A DNA stretch of 41,203 bases, taken from Niveispirillum sp. Lineage in GTDB: Bacteria; Pseudomonadota; Alphaproteobacteria; Azospirillales; Azospirillaceae. Position numbers and translations under genes: made by a program. Of this stretch, positions 39,402-41,203 are shown in pieces; position 1 is the stretch's first letter, and every line of letters begins with the position of its first letter. The stretch is taken from NCBI RefSeq assembly GCF_017996735.1, contig NZ_JAGOGJ010000056.1:1-41203 (forward strand), in the 5' to 3' direction. The notes beneath the pieces were generated by a model, which worked only from the letters and a program-made list of their open reading frames with translations, was not told where the DNA came from and did not search any database.

Positions 39402-40191
39402 CATGGGTGGGCGTGTTTTTCAGTTCATTGGTGAAATCATTCATTCTACCTTCAAGATTTTTTGCAGCCACATGAATGCTGTCTGCAATCTGTATGAGCT
39501 TTTCAAACACAGTACTGAGAAAATCTTGGTGGGCTGCCTTATCATCATTAAATACTTCATTGCTGAAAATTTCGGCTGTGTCGAGCCACTTATGAAAATT
39601 CTGAATAGCAAAATGTATTCCAATAAAATAGGACATTTCCTCCTTATTCAATACTTCTTCTGCTGGATTTATGAATGGAATTTCATTTGGAGAGGATATG
39701 GACCCGCGAAGATTGTGTATTACCAAATTGATGACGCGCTCTCGGTGTTCGTAATGAATAATCTCTTTAGAATGTGTTATGGCTGTGATTATCCCTGTAA
39801 TATTTGGAATAGTAACGGCGCAGTATGCCTGAATGATTTTGACACTCCTGCATCTGCGTTCGAGCATGGTTTTCTCATTTTCTCTATTAATCCTATCGTG
39901 CTCCCGAATTTGTTTATTTTTCTCACTAAGATAGACAAGCACAGCGGCCAGGATGGTACCGGCCACAACGAGTATATTGGAACCAGCTTGCAGCCAACCG
40001 GCATAGAGACCGTCATATCGCTCATTTTCACCGGGTACCGGTATCGTGATGTGCCGGGTGACTTTTTCTACTTCGCCAAAATGGATCATCTCCAGAGCGG
40101 AGAGTGCGCAAACGACAGCGGCGCTTATGAAGATTGTTGCAAAGACACCAATTTTACAGCGATGACTCTTGATAAGTTCCTTGATAGACAT
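39364..40191 (-). CDS. AT-rich membrane protein, likely phage cargo gene
   Basis: A 275-residue protein with two membrane segments (~13-34, VFATIFISAAVVCALSAL; ~70-90, NILVVAGTILAAVLVYLS). A long charged helical cytoplasmic part follows, with a coiled-coil start (KNKQIREHDRINRENEKTML). The DNA is strikingly AT-rich and uses codons such as ATA and AAT that its GC-rich neighbours avoid. It runs opposite to the surrounding rightward genes. ATG at 40191 has GGGGGA just upstream; ATG 40203 is also possible. The pattern suggests a recently acquired, lysogen-expressed gene, perhaps for exclusion or defence. No family is recognised. Confidence 0.65.
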   Translation of the reverse strand: MSIKELIKSHRCKIGVFATIFISAAVVCALSALEMIHFGEVEKVTRHITIPVPGENERYDGLYAGWLQAGSNILVVAGTILAAVLVYLSEKNKQIREHDRINRENEKTMLERRCRSVKIIQAYCAVTIPNITGIITAITHSKEIIHYEHRERVINLVIHNLRGSISSPNEIPFINPAEEVLNKEEMSYFIGIHFAIQNFHKWLDTAEIFSNEVFNDDKAAHQDFLSTVFEKLIQIADSIHVAAKNLEGRMNDFTNELKNTPTHVTPPPPETAPKD

Positions 40192-40274
40192 TCTATCCCC
40201 CATTGGTTGAACCAAGGCCAGCCTAGCGCAGGGCGCGTAGGTCGCAAGTCCCTTCCTTCTTGGAGGGTGGCGGC

Positions 40275-40976
40275 ATGAGCCAGAACACTTCCTCCGCCGT
40301 GATGGCGCAGCGCAGGGTAGCGCCCGACAGTCTGGATTATTTCCCCACCCCGCCCTGGGGCACGCGGGCCCTGATCGAGCGGGCGGACAGCCATACGTTC
40401 CTGGGCCTGGATCAGCTGACCGTTTGGGAACCGGCCTGTGGGGAAGGGTGGATGGCCAGGCCGCTGGGTGAGTATTTCGGCCGGGTCGTGGCGACGGACT
40501 GCCATGATTACGGGTGCGGTTATCCCGTGCATGACTTCCTGATGCCGTTTCTGCCCGATGTCCTGCAGGGGCGTTCGCCGCACTGGATCATCACCAATCC
40601 GCCCTATGTGGCGGCGGAAGCCTTTGCCATGCGGGCGCTGGAAGTGGCGACCGATGGTGTGTCGCTGCTGCTGCGCACAGGCTGGCTGGAGGGGGTGGGA
40701 CGGTATGAGCGCCTGTTCCGCAAGCGGCCGCCTACCCTTATTTCCCAGTTCACCGAACGGCTGCCCATGCACAAGGCGCGGGTTGATCCGGAAGGTGGGA
40801 CGGCCACGGCCTATGTCTGGATCACCTGGCTGATCGGGTGGAAGGGGGAACCGATCTTTAGCTGGATCCCGCCCTGCCGCGCGCAATTGGAGCGGGACAG
40901 CGATTATCTGCTGGTCACGCCCGTGATGGCGGCGCCCGGCCCCCTGGAACAATTAATGTTGGAGGGTTCAGCATGA
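40275..40976 (+). CDS. Phage DNA methyltransferase (adenine-N6 type, NPPY)
   Basis: A 233-residue SAM-dependent methyltransferase. It opens with DYFPTPPWGTRAL (21-33), common in phage Dam-like enzymes. The SAM-binding motif is WEPACGEG (51-58), ATDCHDYG follows, and the catalytic NPPY is at 108-111, preceded by WIIT. These enzymes methylate adenine N6 (or cytosine N4). ATG at 40275 has GGAGGG 7 nt upstream. No restriction enzyme is nearby, so protection of phage DNA or gene regulation is likely. The next gene overlaps its stop by 4 nt. Confidence 0.85.
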   Translation: MSQNTSSAVMAQRRVAPDSLDYFPTPPWGTRALIERADSHTFLGLDQLTVWEPACGEGWMARPLGEYFGRVVATDCHDYGCGYPVHDFLMPFLPDVLQGRSPHWIITNPPYVAAEAFAMRALEVATDGVSLLLRTGWLEGVGRYERLFRKRPPTLISQFTERLPMHKARVDPEGGTATAYVWITWLIGWKGEPIFSWIPPCRAQLERDSDYLLVTPVMAAPGPLEQLMLEGSA

Positions 40977-41203
40977 CAGGCCTGGAACAGTTGCGTGCCG
41001 TGCTGGTGCAGCATGGGCAGGAGCGGGGATTGGGCCTGCTGGATGCAGCCATTGCCCTGTCGGGGCAGATGGGGGAACTGGTGGTTCTGCGGGCGCTGGT
41101 CGATATGGCCGCCCAAGCCGCGACCCTGTCCAGCCATGAGGCGCGGTGCGTAGTGATGGAAGGTATGGCCGATGGCGGGGTGATGATCGCCACCGCCGAA
41201 CAG
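40973..41203 (+). CDS. Phage protein, 3' end beyond window
   Basis: The first 77 codons of a gene that starts with ATGA overlap at the methyltransferase stop, with GGAGGG 6 nt before. The visible part is helical and Ala/Leu-rich (MTGLEQLRAVLVQHGQERGL...). No family is recognised from this fragment. Confidence 0.6.
   Translation, partial: MTGLEQLRAVLVQHGQERGLGLLDAAIALSGQMGELVVLRALVDMAAQAATLSSHEARCVVMEGMADGGVMIATAEQ

Larger units (their letters stand above)
25726..41203. mobile_element. Lambdoid prophage, left part (continues beyond window)
   Basis: Integrase next to tRNA-Lys, a long leftward operon of small overlapping genes, an S24 repressor with divergent Cro-like gene and repeated operators, then rightward genes and DNA methyltransferases. 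This matches the left arm, immunity and early right region of a temperate phage. No head, tail or lysis genes are inside the window. Confidence 0.88.

Overview
The window looks like chromosome of a GC-rich alphaproteobacterium, probably in the Rhodospirillales/Azospirillaceae range. This is inferred from TrmFO in place of TrmA, the gyrA-coaD-tRNA-Lys neighbourhood, the sequence style of GyrA and high-GC codon use. No 16S gene is present, so the genus is not determined.

Region 1 (1-124) is the tail of an IS5-type transposase with its element end. Region 2 (299-17515, all on the minus strand) is a tightly packed run of ten genes preceded by an eleventh small gene. Most junctions overlap or are under 20 nt. 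In transcription order they encode a small helical protein, two UbiB/ABC1 kinases, a fusion of a class III aminotransferase with a long-chain acyl-ACP reductase-like domain, a first dikinase, a GNAT-like acyltransferase, a UbiA-type membrane prenyltransferase, a second dikinase, a phosphatidylserine decarboxylase, a CDP-archaeol synthase (CarS/DUF46) homologue, a CDP-alcohol phosphatidyltransferase and a second UbiA paralogue. The two dikinases have the rifampicin-phosphotransferase layout: ATP-grasp, long middle, swivelling His domain. The set reads as a self-contained pathway for an unusual membrane lipid. One arm would make a long-chain aldehyde or amine. The other would phosphorylate, CTP-activate and head-group a lipid. 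No member has a known substrate here, and I regard this cluster as the most likely undescribed system in the window.

Region 3 (17673-25725) is mostly ordinary chromosome: a TauE/SafE-like permease, a 458-nt gap with three strong hairpins, trmFO, a tiny proline-rich protein, a MATE exporter, gyrA with a wild-type quinolone-determining region, coaD and tRNA-Lys(TTT).

Region 4 (about 25726 to the right edge) is the left part of a lambdoid prophage that appears to be integrated at the 3' end of tRNA-Lys. A leftward early operon runs from about 36.2 kb to the integrase. It carries a C5 DNA methyltransferase with internal repeats, DUF4326, DHH and HD phosphohydrolase-like proteins, YfdQ/DUF2303, an acyl carrier protein and many small unknowns. 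The immunity region (36.3-38.2 kb) has an S24 self-cleaving repressor, a Cro-like protein and five copies of one operator (TCGCGA-N4-TCGCGA). These are arranged as two left and three right sites, with matched promoter geometry. A gene in the lambda rex position follows the repressor. To the right are a second HTH regulator, an AT-rich membrane-protein cargo gene and an adenine-type DNA methyltransferase. The prophage continues past the window, so its right attachment site and structural genes are not visible.

All calls come from reading motifs by eye. No database search, structure prediction or promoter scoring was run.
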